A DNA stretch of 5,102 nt from an uncultured Clostridia bacterium. GTDB taxonomy: Bacteria > Bacillota > Clostridia > Oscillospirales > Ruminococcaceae. The notes beneath the pieces are model-generated. The model saw only the letters and a program-made list of their open reading frames with translations, did no database searches and was not told where the DNA came from. Below, one piece after another: positions 1 through 5,102 of this stretch (its first letter is position 1; every line of letters begins with the position of its first letter). The position numbers and the translations under genes are program-made. Location of the stretch: contig CANRLY010000135.1 of NCBI GenBank assembly GCA_947631585.1, positions 1-5,102 of the forward strand, given 5' to 3'.

Positions 1-420
1 CCGGTACAGCATTTGGTAAACATTATGGGGGCTGTGTTCCTGGGTCCTGCATGGAGCGTGGGAGTGGCGTTCGCTGCGTCTCTTATAAGAAACCTTACAG
101 GTCTGGGATCGCTGCTGGCGTTTCCCGGCTCGATGGTGGGAGCTTTGCTTTCCGGCTTGCTTTATAAGCTGTTCAAGGCGCTTCCTGCCGCTTACATAGG
201 AGAGCTTTTCGGAACTTCTGTTCTTGGCGGACTGCTGGCTTTCCCTGTGGCGAAATTCATTATGGGCAACGCAGAAGCCGCATTGTTTGCGTATATCATG
301 CCGTTTTTCGTAAGCTGCGCAGGCGGAACTATCCTTGCGATATTTATTGTCACCGCTTTGAAGAAAACTAAAGTCTTTGATGGATTTCTTGGCTTGAAAG
401 AAAAACAGGACGCTGCGTGA
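1..420 (+). CDS. thiW: ThiW family ECF transporter S component, predicted thiazole uptake (5' end missing)
   Basis: This is the C-terminal 139 codons of a membrane protein, open to the left edge and ending at TGA 418-420. The visible part begins PVQHLVN and contains GPAWSVGVAFAASLIRNL and LLAFPGSMVGALLSGLLY, the hallmark segments of the ThiW family. About four hydrophobic segments can be seen (visible residues roughly 8-29, 36-58, 66-88 and 96-120), followed by a charged tail. ThiW proteins are substrate-binding S components of energy-coupling factor transporters. They are predicted, from genomic context and thiamin riboswitch control, to bring in the thiazole precursor hydroxyethylthiazole. 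The downstream thiM, whose product phosphorylates that compound, fits this. ECF ATPases and the T component are not in view and are probably shared and encoded elsewhere. I judge that about 30-40 N-terminal residues lie outside the window. The C-terminus may be affected by a frameshift (see 398-514). Confidence 0.9.
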   Translation, partial: PVQHLVNIMGAVFLGPAWSVGVAFAASLIRNLTGLGSLLAFPGSMVGALLSGLLYKLFKALPAAYIGELFGTSVLGGLLAFPVAKFIMGNAEAALFAYIMPFFVSCAGGTILAIFIVTALKKTKVFDGFLGLKEKQDAA

Positions 421-514
421 CCTGCCGGAAAAGGCGCAGACTTCTCAGACGGGCAGGGAGGAAAAGTTCAGGTCGGCTGATGAAGTTCTGACTGCGGCAT
501 TATGTAAGTTGTGA
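398..514 (+). other. Coding-like open stretch without a start codon, +1 relative to thiW; possible frameshifted thiW tail
   Basis: From just after an in-frame TGA at 395-397 to the TGA at 512-514, this frame is open for 38 codons. From about 419 it reads as a natural hydrophilic helical peptide (DLPEKAQTSQTGREEKF, then RSADEVLTAALCKL), with codon choice like the neighbouring genes. It contains no ATG or GTG, and its only TTG is the last codon, so it cannot be an independent gene as written. Its stop overlaps the first bases of the terminator stem, the usual layout for the end of a real gene. Removing one A from the A5 run at 401-405 would join it to ThiW and replace the last few ThiW residues with a 30-odd residue tail. 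Alternatives are a degraded gene remnant or chance. ThiW proteins as I know them end soon after the last membrane helix, which argues against a required tail. Confidence 0.35.
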
Positions 515-543
515 GGGCGGAGATCACCGCCCTCTGATTTTTT
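513..543 (+). terminator. Intrinsic terminator or attenuator between thiW and thiM
   Basis: A perfect 8-bp GC-rich stem, GAGGGCGG (513-520) with CCGCCCTC (527-534), closes a 6-base loop. After three bases (TGA) comes a run of six T (538-543). This is the standard layout of a rho-independent terminator on the + strand; there is no matching T run for the other strand. The thiM ribosome site begins only a few bases later, leaving no room for a promoter downstream. It therefore probably reduces rather than abolishes transcription from thiW into thiM, or it is regulated. Confidence 0.8.
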
Positions 544-547
544 ACAG

Positions 548-556
548 AAAGGTGAT
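548..556 (+). promoter_or_regulatory. Ribosome binding site of thiM
   Basis: AAAGGTGAT is a strong match to the anti-Shine-Dalgarno complement and ends five bases before ATG 562. It fixes the thiM start. It lies only four bases after the terminator T run. Confidence 0.8.
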
Positions 557-561
557 GACCT

Positions 562-1395
562 ATGAGCGAAAAACAACAGTTTGCGTGTTTTGGTGCGGCG
601 CAGCTGTTTGCTTTGGCGGAAAAACTGAAAAGTAAACGGCTGACTGATAAAAAGCCTCCGCTTATCCACTGTATAATGAATACCGTGGCTTCCAACGACT
701 GCGCAAACGCCGTGCTTGCAGTGGGAGCAAAGCCGGTCATGGCGGACTGCCCCGATGAGAGCGCAGATATCACCGTTCATGCCCAGGCGCTGGTGCTGAA
801 TATGGGTACTTTTTCTAAAGATAAGGCGAAGGCTATGCTGCTTTCCGGTAAAACGGCAAATAAGCTTGGCATTCCTGTGGTGATAGACCCGGTAGGAGTC
901 CACGCCAGCAGCCTGCGCAGGGAGTTTTTTGAGCAGCTGTCCGGCAAGGTCAGAGCTTCGGTTATAAAGGGAAATTACCAGGAAATAAACGCCATCGCCG
1001 GTACAAGCGAGCGTGAGCTTGACCCGGCAAGACTGGCTTTGGCAGCGGCGGAAAAATATAAATGCGTTTGTGCGGTTACCGGCAGGAAAGACCATATTTC
1101 CGACGGGAATAAGACTTTCTGCATTGAAAACGGTTCTCCGCAGCTTGCAATGGTGACCGGCTCAGGCTGCATGACAGGTGCGCTGATGGGGGCGTTTTCT
1201 ACAGTTGCGGAAAGCTTCACTGCGGCTTTGTGCGCAATGCTGATAATGGATCTTTCCGGGGAGATAGCCGCTGCGGACATGAAAGGCACAGCCAGCTACA
1301 GAGTGAGAGTGATGGATCTGTTCTCACGGCTGACCGAGGAGTTTTCAGAAGAACAGATCAGCCGTATTATAAGGATCTCAGAAGTAAAGGAGTAG
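562..1395 (+). CDS. thiM: Hydroxyethylthiazole kinase ThiM
   Basis: ThiM phosphorylates 4-methyl-5-(2-hydroxyethyl)thiazole with ATP, giving the thiazole phosphate that ThiE uses. It is a cytoplasmic salvage enzyme of the ribokinase-like fold. The 277-residue product is close to the usual length of about 270. Visible family signatures are PLIHCIMNTVASNDCAN (33-49, the substrate-pocket region), ALVLNMGT (76-83), VVIDPVGVHA (106-115, with the Mg-site Asp109), VIKGNYQEI (134-142), AVTGRKDHISDG (171-182) and the C-terminal VTGSGCM (198-204). The last carries the anion-hole and catalytic Cys203. The start at ATG 562 is supported by a strong ribosome site. The last codons contain the ribosome site of the following acetyltransferase gene, whose ATG is five bases past the thiM stop, so the two are co-transcribed. 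The substrate assignment is from family knowledge and thi context. All key motifs are present. Confidence 0.96.
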   Translation: MSEKQQFACFGAAQLFALAEKLKSKRLTDKKPPLIHCIMNTVASNDCANAVLAVGAKPVMADCPDESADITVHAQALVLNMGTFSKDKAKAMLLSGKTANKLGIPVVIDPVGVHASSLRREFFEQLSGKVRASVIKGNYQEINAIAGTSERELDPARLALAAAEKYKCVCAVTGRKDHISDGNKTFCIENGSPQLAMVTGSGCMTGALMGAFSTVAESFTAALCAMLIMDLSGEIAAADMKGTASYRVRVMDLFSRLTEEFSEEQISRIIRISEVKE

Positions 1396-1400
1396 TTTTT

Positions 1401-1871
1401 ATGAAAGTGAGAAAAGCCGGACTTAAAGACATCGAGCGTATGAACAAGCTGCTTTATCAGGTGGCTGGAGTCCATAGCAAGGGACGCCCCGACCTGTTCA
1501 GGGAGGGAAAGAAAAAGTATTCCACAGCTCAGCTGGAGAAAATACTTGCCGACCCGATGAGACCAGTGTTTGCCGCCGTTGACGACGAGGACGTTATGTG
1601 GGGGTACGCTTTCTGCGTGTTCCAGCAGCATAATGGGGACGGCCTGCTCACGGATATCAAAACTTTGTATATAGACGACCTTTGCGTTGATGAAAGCTGC
1701 CGCGGCAAGCATATCGGAAGCCTTATCTATGAGGAAGTGAAAAAATTTGCCAAAGAAAACGGCTGCTATAACCTGACGCTTAACGTCTGGGAATGTAACC
1801 CATCGGCAATGGCGTTTTATAAAGCGATGGGACTTGTTCCCTATAAGACAGGAATGGAAACTATACTCTGA
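1401..1871 (+). CDS. GNAT family N-acetyltransferase, substrate unknown
   Basis: This is a 156-residue single-domain acetyltransferase of the GNAT fold. It shows an N-terminal beta-alpha unit (VRKAGLKDIERMNKLLYQVAG), then the core DLCVDESCRGKHIGSLIYEE (93-112), in which RGKHIG (101-106) is the acetyl-CoA pyrophosphate loop of the R/Q-x-x-G-x-G/A type. LTLNVWECNPSAMAFYKAMG (125-144) is the typical C-terminal motif B, with the Tyr140 that often acts as general acid. The start at ATG 1401 is preferred because AAAGGAG at 1386-1392 lies eight bases upstream. The longer in-frame extension back to 1230 lies inside thiM and has no support. The gene sits between thiM and thiE with gaps of 5 and 14 bases, so it is part of the thiamin salvage operon. 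Whether it acts on a thiamin precursor, a protein or an unrelated small molecule cannot be told from sequence. Confidence 0.92.
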   Translation: MKVRKAGLKDIERMNKLLYQVAGVHSKGRPDLFREGKKKYSTAQLEKILADPMRPVFAAVDDEDVMWGYAFCVFQQHNGDGLLTDIKTLYIDDLCVDESCRGKHIGSLIYEEVKKFAKENGCYNLTLNVWECNPSAMAFYKAMGLVPYKTGMETIL

Positions 1872-1885
1872 AAGGAAACTGGTCA

Positions 1886-2521
1886 ATGATAAACAAACAG
1901 CAGACAGACTACTCCCTTTATGTTTGCACCGACAGCGGACTTATGTCCTGCCGGACGGTGGAGCAGTCGGTGGAACAGGCGGTAAAGGGCGGCGCAGGGG
2001 TCATACAGCTGAGAGAAAAGTCCATGACCGCCGGCGAGATATACCGGCTTGCGCTCAGGCTCAGAAAAATAACCGACAGCTTCGGCGTACCGCTTATAAT
2101 AAACGACAGGGCGGATATCGCTCTTGCGGCAGGCTGCGCAGGAGTTCATGTGGGTCAGAAAGACCTGCCTTGCGCTCAGGCAAGAAGGATACTTGGCAGG
2201 GAAGCGATAATAGGCGTTTCTGCCGCTACGGTGGAAGAAGCCGTCAGGGCAGAGCAGGACGGGGCTGACTATCTTGGAGTGGGAGCTATGTTTCCCACCG
2301 GCACAAAGACCGATACCAGAGGGGTGACTCCTGAACTTCTCAGACAGATAAAGTCGGCGGTCGGGATACCTGTGGTGGCTATAGGCGGAATAAAGAAAAA
2401 CAATCTTTCGGTGGTGAAGCAAGCCGGCGCTGACGGCATAGCAGTCATTTCGGCAGTGCTTACCCAGCCGGATATAGAATCCGCCGCCCGTGAGATAAAA
2501 CAACTGTGGCTGGGACGATAA
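1886..2521 (+). CDS. thiE: Thiamin phosphate synthase ThiE
   Basis: ThiE couples HMP pyrophosphate with thiazole phosphate to give thiamin phosphate and pyrophosphate. It is a cytoplasmic TIM-barrel enzyme. The 211-residue product has the usual length and the full set of family motifs: LYVCTDS (11-17), VIQLREKSMTAGE (39-51, pyrophosphate and pyrimidine contacts), LIINDRADIALA (70-81, Mg-binding Asp), GVHVGQKDLP (86-95), IIGVSA (108-113), DYLGVGAMFPTGTKTD (128-143, phosphate loop) and VVAIGGI (163-169), then GADGIAVISAV near the end. Nothing required appears to be missing. AAAGGA at 1871-1876, overlapping the stop of the acetyltransferase gene, is a good ribosome site nine bases from ATG 1886. 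The 14-base gap indicates translation from the same message. thiD follows after 37 bases. Confidence 0.97.
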   Translation: MINKQQTDYSLYVCTDSGLMSCRTVEQSVEQAVKGGAGVIQLREKSMTAGEIYRLALRLRKITDSFGVPLIINDRADIALAAGCAGVHVGQKDLPCAQARRILGREAIIGVSAATVEEAVRAEQDGADYLGVGAMFPTGTKTDTRGVTPELLRQIKSAVGIPVVAIGGIKKNNLSVVKQAGADGIAVISAVLTQPDIESAAREIKQLWLGR

Positions 2522-2558
2522 CAGATATTGAAAACGTTGAAAATGGTGAAATAAGAAA

Positions 2559-3338
2559 ATGAAGATAAAAACAGTCCTTACTGTTGCAGGGTCAGACCCC
2601 AGCGGCGGAGCAGGGATACAAGCAGATCTGGCAACTATATTCGCTCACGGGCTTTTTGGAATGTCGGCGATAACAGCCGTTACCGCTCAGAACACAGCGG
2701 GCTTTTTCGGAACAGAAAAGGTCTCTGCCGATATGGTGGAAAAACAGCTTGACGCAGTGTTCACAGATATTTTTCCCGACGCTGTAAAAATAGGTATGCT
2801 TGCTGACCGCCGGACGGCAGAAGCGGTCGCCGGAAAGCTGGAATTTTATAAGGCAAAAAATATAGTTCTCGATCCTGTGATGGTGTCGAGCAGCGGCGCT
2901 CAGCTGCTGGAGGATGGGGCGGTGCAACTGCTTGTGGAAAAACTTATGCCTATGGCAAGACTGGTCACCCCGAATATCCCTGAGTGCGAAAGACTTTTGG
3001 GAATGAAGATAATCGGCAGGGAAGATATGGAAAAAGCCGCCGAAACGCTTTCACGCAGGATAGGTACGGCGGTGCTGCTGAAAGGCGGACACAGCAGCGG
3101 CGACTGCTCCGACCTGCTATTTGAAAACGGCAGAGGAAAATGGTTTGACGAAAAAAGAATAGATAACCCCAATACCCACGGCACAGGCTGTACGCTGTCC
3201 TCAGCCGTCGCCTGCGGACTTGCTGTGGGCAAAGACCTGAGCGAAAGCGTTTTGTCGGCAAAAAAATACCTTACCGCCGCTGTAAGCGCAGGTCTCGATC
3301 TGGGCAAAGGCAGCGGTCCGCTGTTGCATCAGCCGTAA
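2559..3338 (+). CDS. thiD: Hydroxymethylpyrimidine / phosphomethylpyrimidine kinase ThiD
   Basis: ThiD phosphorylates HMP and then HMP phosphate to HMP pyrophosphate, the pyrimidine substrate of ThiE. The 259-residue protein is a full-length ribokinase-family enzyme. Visible motifs are VAGSDPSGGAGIQAD (9-23), AVTAQNTAG (40-48, where the Gln44 region contacts the pyrimidine), VKIGML (76-81), VLDPVMVSSSG (103-113, Asp105), LVTPNIPE (135-142), LLKGGH (173-178) and NTHGTGCTLSSA (205-216, carrying the catalytic Cys211 anion hole), ending in GKGSGPLLH. No ThiE or ThiN fusion is present. The start ATG 2559 has only a modest ribosome site (GGTG at 2545-2548, ten bases upstream). The protein begins directly at the family's first strand, which supports this start. 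It is the last gene of the thi cluster. No intrinsic terminator follows before the next promoter. Confidence 0.97.
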   Translation: MKIKTVLTVAGSDPSGGAGIQADLATIFAHGLFGMSAITAVTAQNTAGFFGTEKVSADMVEKQLDAVFTDIFPDAVKIGMLADRRTAEAVAGKLEFYKAKNIVLDPVMVSSSGAQLLEDGAVQLLVEKLMPMARLVTPNIPECERLLGMKIIGREDMEKAAETLSRRIGTAVLLKGGHSSGDCSDLLFENGRGKWFDEKRIDNPNTHGTGCTLSSAVACGLAVGKDLSESVLSAKKYLTAAVSAGLDLGKGSGPLLHQP

Positions 3339-3341
3339 CTG

Positions 3342-3370
3342 TTGCAATTTGAAGCAATGTGTGTTATAAT
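3342..3370 (+). promoter_or_regulatory. Sigma-A type promoter for ywiB-argS
   Basis: A perfect -10 box TATAAT (3365-3370) lies exactly 17 bases after TTGCAA (3342-3347), which matches four of six bases of the consensus -35. It starts a few bases after the thiD stop and points into the DUF1934 gene. Transcription would start near 3377, leaving a leader of about 44 bases. It separates the housekeeping pair from the thiamin cluster. Confidence 0.72.
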
Positions 3371-3381
3371 GAATTATTAAC

Positions 3382-3399
3382 GATCGTCGGTTGACGGTC
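3382..3399 (+). promoter_or_regulatory. Small hairpin in the ywiB 5' leader
   Basis: GATCGTC (3382-3388) pairs with GACGGTC (3393-3399) around the loop GGTT: seven pairs, one of them G-U. It would lie at the very 5' end of the predicted transcript and may simply protect the message. A weaker CTTTC/GAAAG pairing (3399-3403 with 3406-3410) touches the ribosome site. There is no T run, so it is not a terminator. Confidence 0.35.
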
Positions 3400-3406
3400 T
3401 TTCCTG

Positions 3407-3413
3407 AAAGGAG
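3407..3413 (+). promoter_or_regulatory. Ribosome binding site deciding the TTG start of ywiB
   Basis: AAAGGAG ends seven bases before TTG 3421. It rules against the upstream in-frame TTG at 3391, which has no ribosome site and would place this site inside the coding region. Confidence 0.75.
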
Positions 3414-3420
3414 ATCGGTC

Positions 3421-3846
3421 TTGAAAGAAAAAGAAGTTAATATTACGCTGGTCACGACCCAGAGCGACGGCAGCGAAAAACAAACTATGGAGCTTTTTAC
3501 CAAAGGGCGTTTTTCCAAGAACATACTGGGATATGTGGTCTCTTATGAGGAGTCTGAGGCGACCGGCTATGAAGGTTCGACCACTTCGCTGACTATTTTT
3601 GACGGCAATGCAAAAGTTGAGATGCAGCGCACCGGGGCTTCCGGAAGCCAGCTGATACTGGAAAAGGGAAAGAAACATTTCTGCCGGTACGGTACGCCGT
3701 TCGGGGATTTTACTGTGGGAGTTTACGCCAGCGATATAAAGTCCGACCTTTCCGATGACGGCGGAACTGTGCGGTTCAACTATGTGCTGGATATAAACGC
3801 CAGCTATATCGGCGATTACGAAGTAGTAGTAACTGTCGGAAGCTGA
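3421..3846 (+). CDS. ywiB: DUF1934 / YwiB family beta-barrel protein
   Basis: This 141-residue protein, read from a TTG start, matches the DUF1934 family (B. subtilis YwiB), small calycin-like beta-barrels with no established biochemical role. The family pattern is visible. An N-terminal strand (VNITLVTTQ) is followed by the segment with YVVSYEESEATGYEGSTTSL. Then come an IFDGNAKVEMQRTG strand pair, LILEKGKKHFCRYGTPFGDF with the conserved Y-x-T-P-x-G turn, and a final VRFNYVLDINASYIGDYEVV pair. There is no signal peptide or membrane segment, so it is probably cytoplasmic. Its stop is 34 bases before argS, and both are served by the promoter at 3342-3370. In B. subtilis ywiB also lies directly upstream of argS, so the pairing is conserved over a long distance. 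That hints at, but does not prove, a role linked to translation or arginine charging. Confidence 0.9.
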   Translation: MKEKEVNITLVTTQSDGSEKQTMELFTKGRFSKNILGYVVSYEESEATGYEGSTTSLTIFDGNAKVEMQRTGASGSQLILEKGKKHFCRYGTPFGDFTVGVYASDIKSDLSDDGGTVRFNYVLDINASYIGDYEVVVTVGS

Positions 3847-3880
3847 TATTGATAACGTAAATAACGAAAGGATTGTTTGT

Positions 3881-5102
3881 ATGTCTGATCTGATAAATAA
3901 AGCGTCGGCGGAAGTGAAAGAGATAGTTCTTCAGGCAATGGGGGAACTTGTGGCACAGGGGGAGCTTCCCGGAGAGGCGATACCTCCTTTTAATGTGGAA
4001 ATACCCGCCGACCCCAAAAACGGCGACCTTTCCACCAATGTAGCCATGACCTGCGCCAAAGCGTTCAGAGCCTCACCCAGGGCTATCGCCGAAAAGATAG
4101 TTTCTCAGGCGTATCTTGATAATTCGTTTTTCAACAGGTGCGAAGTGGCAGGTCCCGGCTTTATAAACTTTTTCTTTTCGGAAAAGTGGTTTGACTCCGT
4201 GGTCGAAAATGTGCTAGATGAAAAGGAAAATTATGGCTGCACCGAAATGGGAAAAGGGAAAAGAGTGGTGGTGGAGTTTGTTTCCGCAAACCCTACAGGT
4301 CCTATGCACATCGGAAACGCCAGGGGCGGAGCGATAGGCGACTGCTTGTCGTCAGTGCTTGAAAAAGCAGGGTATAAGGTTACAAGGGAGTTTTATGTGA
4401 ACGATGCCGGAAACCAGATCGAAAAGTTCAAGATCTCACTTGAGGCAAGATACCTCCAGCTTTATAAGGACGACGTGGATATCCCGGAGGACGCTTACCT
4501 GGGCGAAGATATAATCGCCCACGCAAAGGCTTTTGCAGAGATACACGGGGACGCTTACGTCAGCTGCGACAGCGAAGAAAGACGGCAGGCTCTCTGTGAT
4601 TATGCGCTTCCTATAAATATCGAAAATCTTGAAAAAGACCTGGGCAAGTACCGCATAAAATACGACGTGTGGTTCAAAGAAAGCAGCCTCCACAACAGCG
4701 GCGCAGTGTCGAATATCATACAGAAACTCAAAGACAGCGGCTATACCTATGAGACCGAGGGCGCATTGTGGTTCAGATCGTCTGAACTCGGCGACGAGAA
4801 AGACAGGGTGCTGGTGCGTGCAAACGGTATCCCTACTTACTTTGTTCCCGATGTGGCGTACCATTATAATAAACTGGTAACAAGGGGATTCGATAAGGCG
4901 GTCAACATCTTCGGCGCTGACCACCACGGCTATATCCCCAGAATGAAAGCGGCTCTTGTGGCGCTGGGAATAGACCCGGACAAGCTGGATATCGTCATTA
5001 TGCAGATGGTGAATCTTGTTAAGGACGGGGAAAAGTACAAGCTGTCAAAACGTTCCGGCAAGGCGGTGACCCTTACAACTCTGCTGGACGAGATACCGAT
5101 AG
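3881..5102 (+). CDS. argS: Arginyl-tRNA synthetase, class I (3' end beyond window)
   Basis: ArgS charges tRNA-Arg with arginine. The first 407 codons are present and the frame is open to the right edge; the family length is about 550-580, so roughly the last quarter is missing. Residues about 5-95 form the N-terminal tRNA-binding domain (IPADPKNGDLSTNVAMTCAK). The catalytic core begins at VVVEFVSANPTGPMHIGN (129-146), with HIGN (143-146) as the HIGH signature, followed by FYVNDAGNQ (171-179), the VLVRANGIPTYFVPDVAYH segment and the GADHHGY motif (345-351). The second signature is KLSKRSGKAVTL (387-398), the KMSKS loop in the KMSKR form, with Leu for Met. The anticodon-binding DALR domain lies outside the window. 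AAAGGA at 3867-3872, eight bases upstream, supports ATG 3881. It is the second gene after the ywiB promoter; no T-box leader is seen in the 34-base gap. Confidence 0.97.
   Translation, partial: MSDLINKASAEVKEIVLQAMGELVAQGELPGEAIPPFNVEIPADPKNGDLSTNVAMTCAKAFRASPRAIAEKIVSQAYLDNSFFNRCEVAGPGFINFFFSEKWFDSVVENVLDEKENYGCTEMGKGKRVVVEFVSANPTGPMHIGNARGGAIGDCLSSVLEKAGYKVTREFYVNDAGNQIEKFKISLEARYLQLYKDDVDIPEDAYLGEDIIAHAKAFAEIHGDAYVSCDSEERRQALCDYALPINIENLEKDLGKYRIKYDVWFKESSLHNSGAVSNIIQKLKDSGYTYETEGALWFRSSELGDEKDRVLVRANGIPTYFVPDVAYHYNKLVTRGFDKAVNIFGADHHGYIPRMKAALVALGIDPDKLDIVIMQMVNLVKDGEKYKLSKRSGKAVTLTTLLDEIPI

Noticed and set aside
417..491. 24-codon Arg-rich frame from GTG 417, overlapping the thiW stop, with AGGA upstream
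   Set aside because: Its composition (AGG, CGG, AGA codons) is what an out-of-frame reading of GC-rich coding DNA gives. It is too short and has no recognisable family.
421..512. TPP riboswitch between thiW and thiM
   Set aside because: The conserved CUGAGA and the downstream CUGAU...GGNUAAUNCC...GCG blocks are absent in order on the + strand. A CTGAGA appears on the minus strand but without the other parts in order.
445..1095. 216-codon open frame on the minus strand over thiM
   Set aside because: It is antisense to a complete thiM with all motifs, matches no family I recognise, and is rich in His, Arg and Ser as shadow frames are.
1230..1400. N-terminal extension of the acetyltransferase into thiM
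   Set aside because: It overlaps the conserved thiM end in another frame. The ribosome site at 1386-1392 and the GNAT fold both point to ATG 1401.
1883..2503. 206-codon minus-strand frame over thiE
   Set aside because: Exact antisense of ThiE motifs, with no ribosome site and a low-complexity Tyr/His/Arg composition.
3311..3323. CAGCG-GTC-CGCTG hairpin at the thiD end as a terminator
   Set aside because: The stem is short, lies within the last thiD codons and is not followed by a T run.
3391..3420. Upstream TTG start for ywiB
   Set aside because: It has no ribosome site, lies within the leader hairpin region, and adds residues outside the DUF1934 family pattern.
4436..4927. 163-codon open frame on the minus strand over argS
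   Set aside because: It lies opposite the conserved argS core, including the GADHHGY motif; it is a shadow of that gene.

Overview
The window (about 50% GC) looks like chromosomal DNA of a low-to-mid GC Firmicute, most likely a clostridial/Ruminococcaceae-type gut anaerobe. The basis is Firmicute-style Shine-Dalgarno sites (AAAGGAG, AAAGGTGAT), heavy use of ATA, AGA and AGG codons, a ThiW-type vitamin uptake component, and a ywiB-argS gene pair as known in Bacillus subtilis. The genus assignment is inference. All supported genes lie on the + strand, and there is no sign of mobile DNA, RNA genes or CRISPR.

Positions 1-3338 hold a thiamin-precursor salvage cluster: the 3' part of thiW (predicted thiazole uptake, ECF S component), thiM (hydroxyethylthiazole kinase), a GNAT acetyltransferase of unknown substrate, thiE (thiamin phosphate synthase) and thiD (HMP/HMP-P kinase). 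ThiM makes thiazole phosphate, ThiD makes HMP pyrophosphate, and ThiE joins them into thiamin phosphate. No de novo genes (thiC, thiG, thiH, thiF, thiS) and no thiamin phosphate kinase are visible. The thiW-thiM gap carries a clear intrinsic terminator or attenuator (513-543). Just before it is a stretch that reads like protein in a different frame from thiW, has no start codon, and ends exactly at the terminator. A one-base change in an A5 run would fuse it to ThiW.

Positions 3339-5102 start a second transcription unit. A good sigma-A type promoter (TTGCAA, 17 bases, TATAAT) precedes a short structured leader, a TTG-started DUF1934/YwiB beta-barrel protein, and argS (arginyl-tRNA synthetase), which runs off the window end after its KMSKS-type motif.

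Most of the window is ordinary housekeeping and vitamin-salvage sequence. The points worth a second look are the thiW-thiM junction and the acetyltransferase embedded in the thiamin cluster. I see no evidence for a wholly new system.
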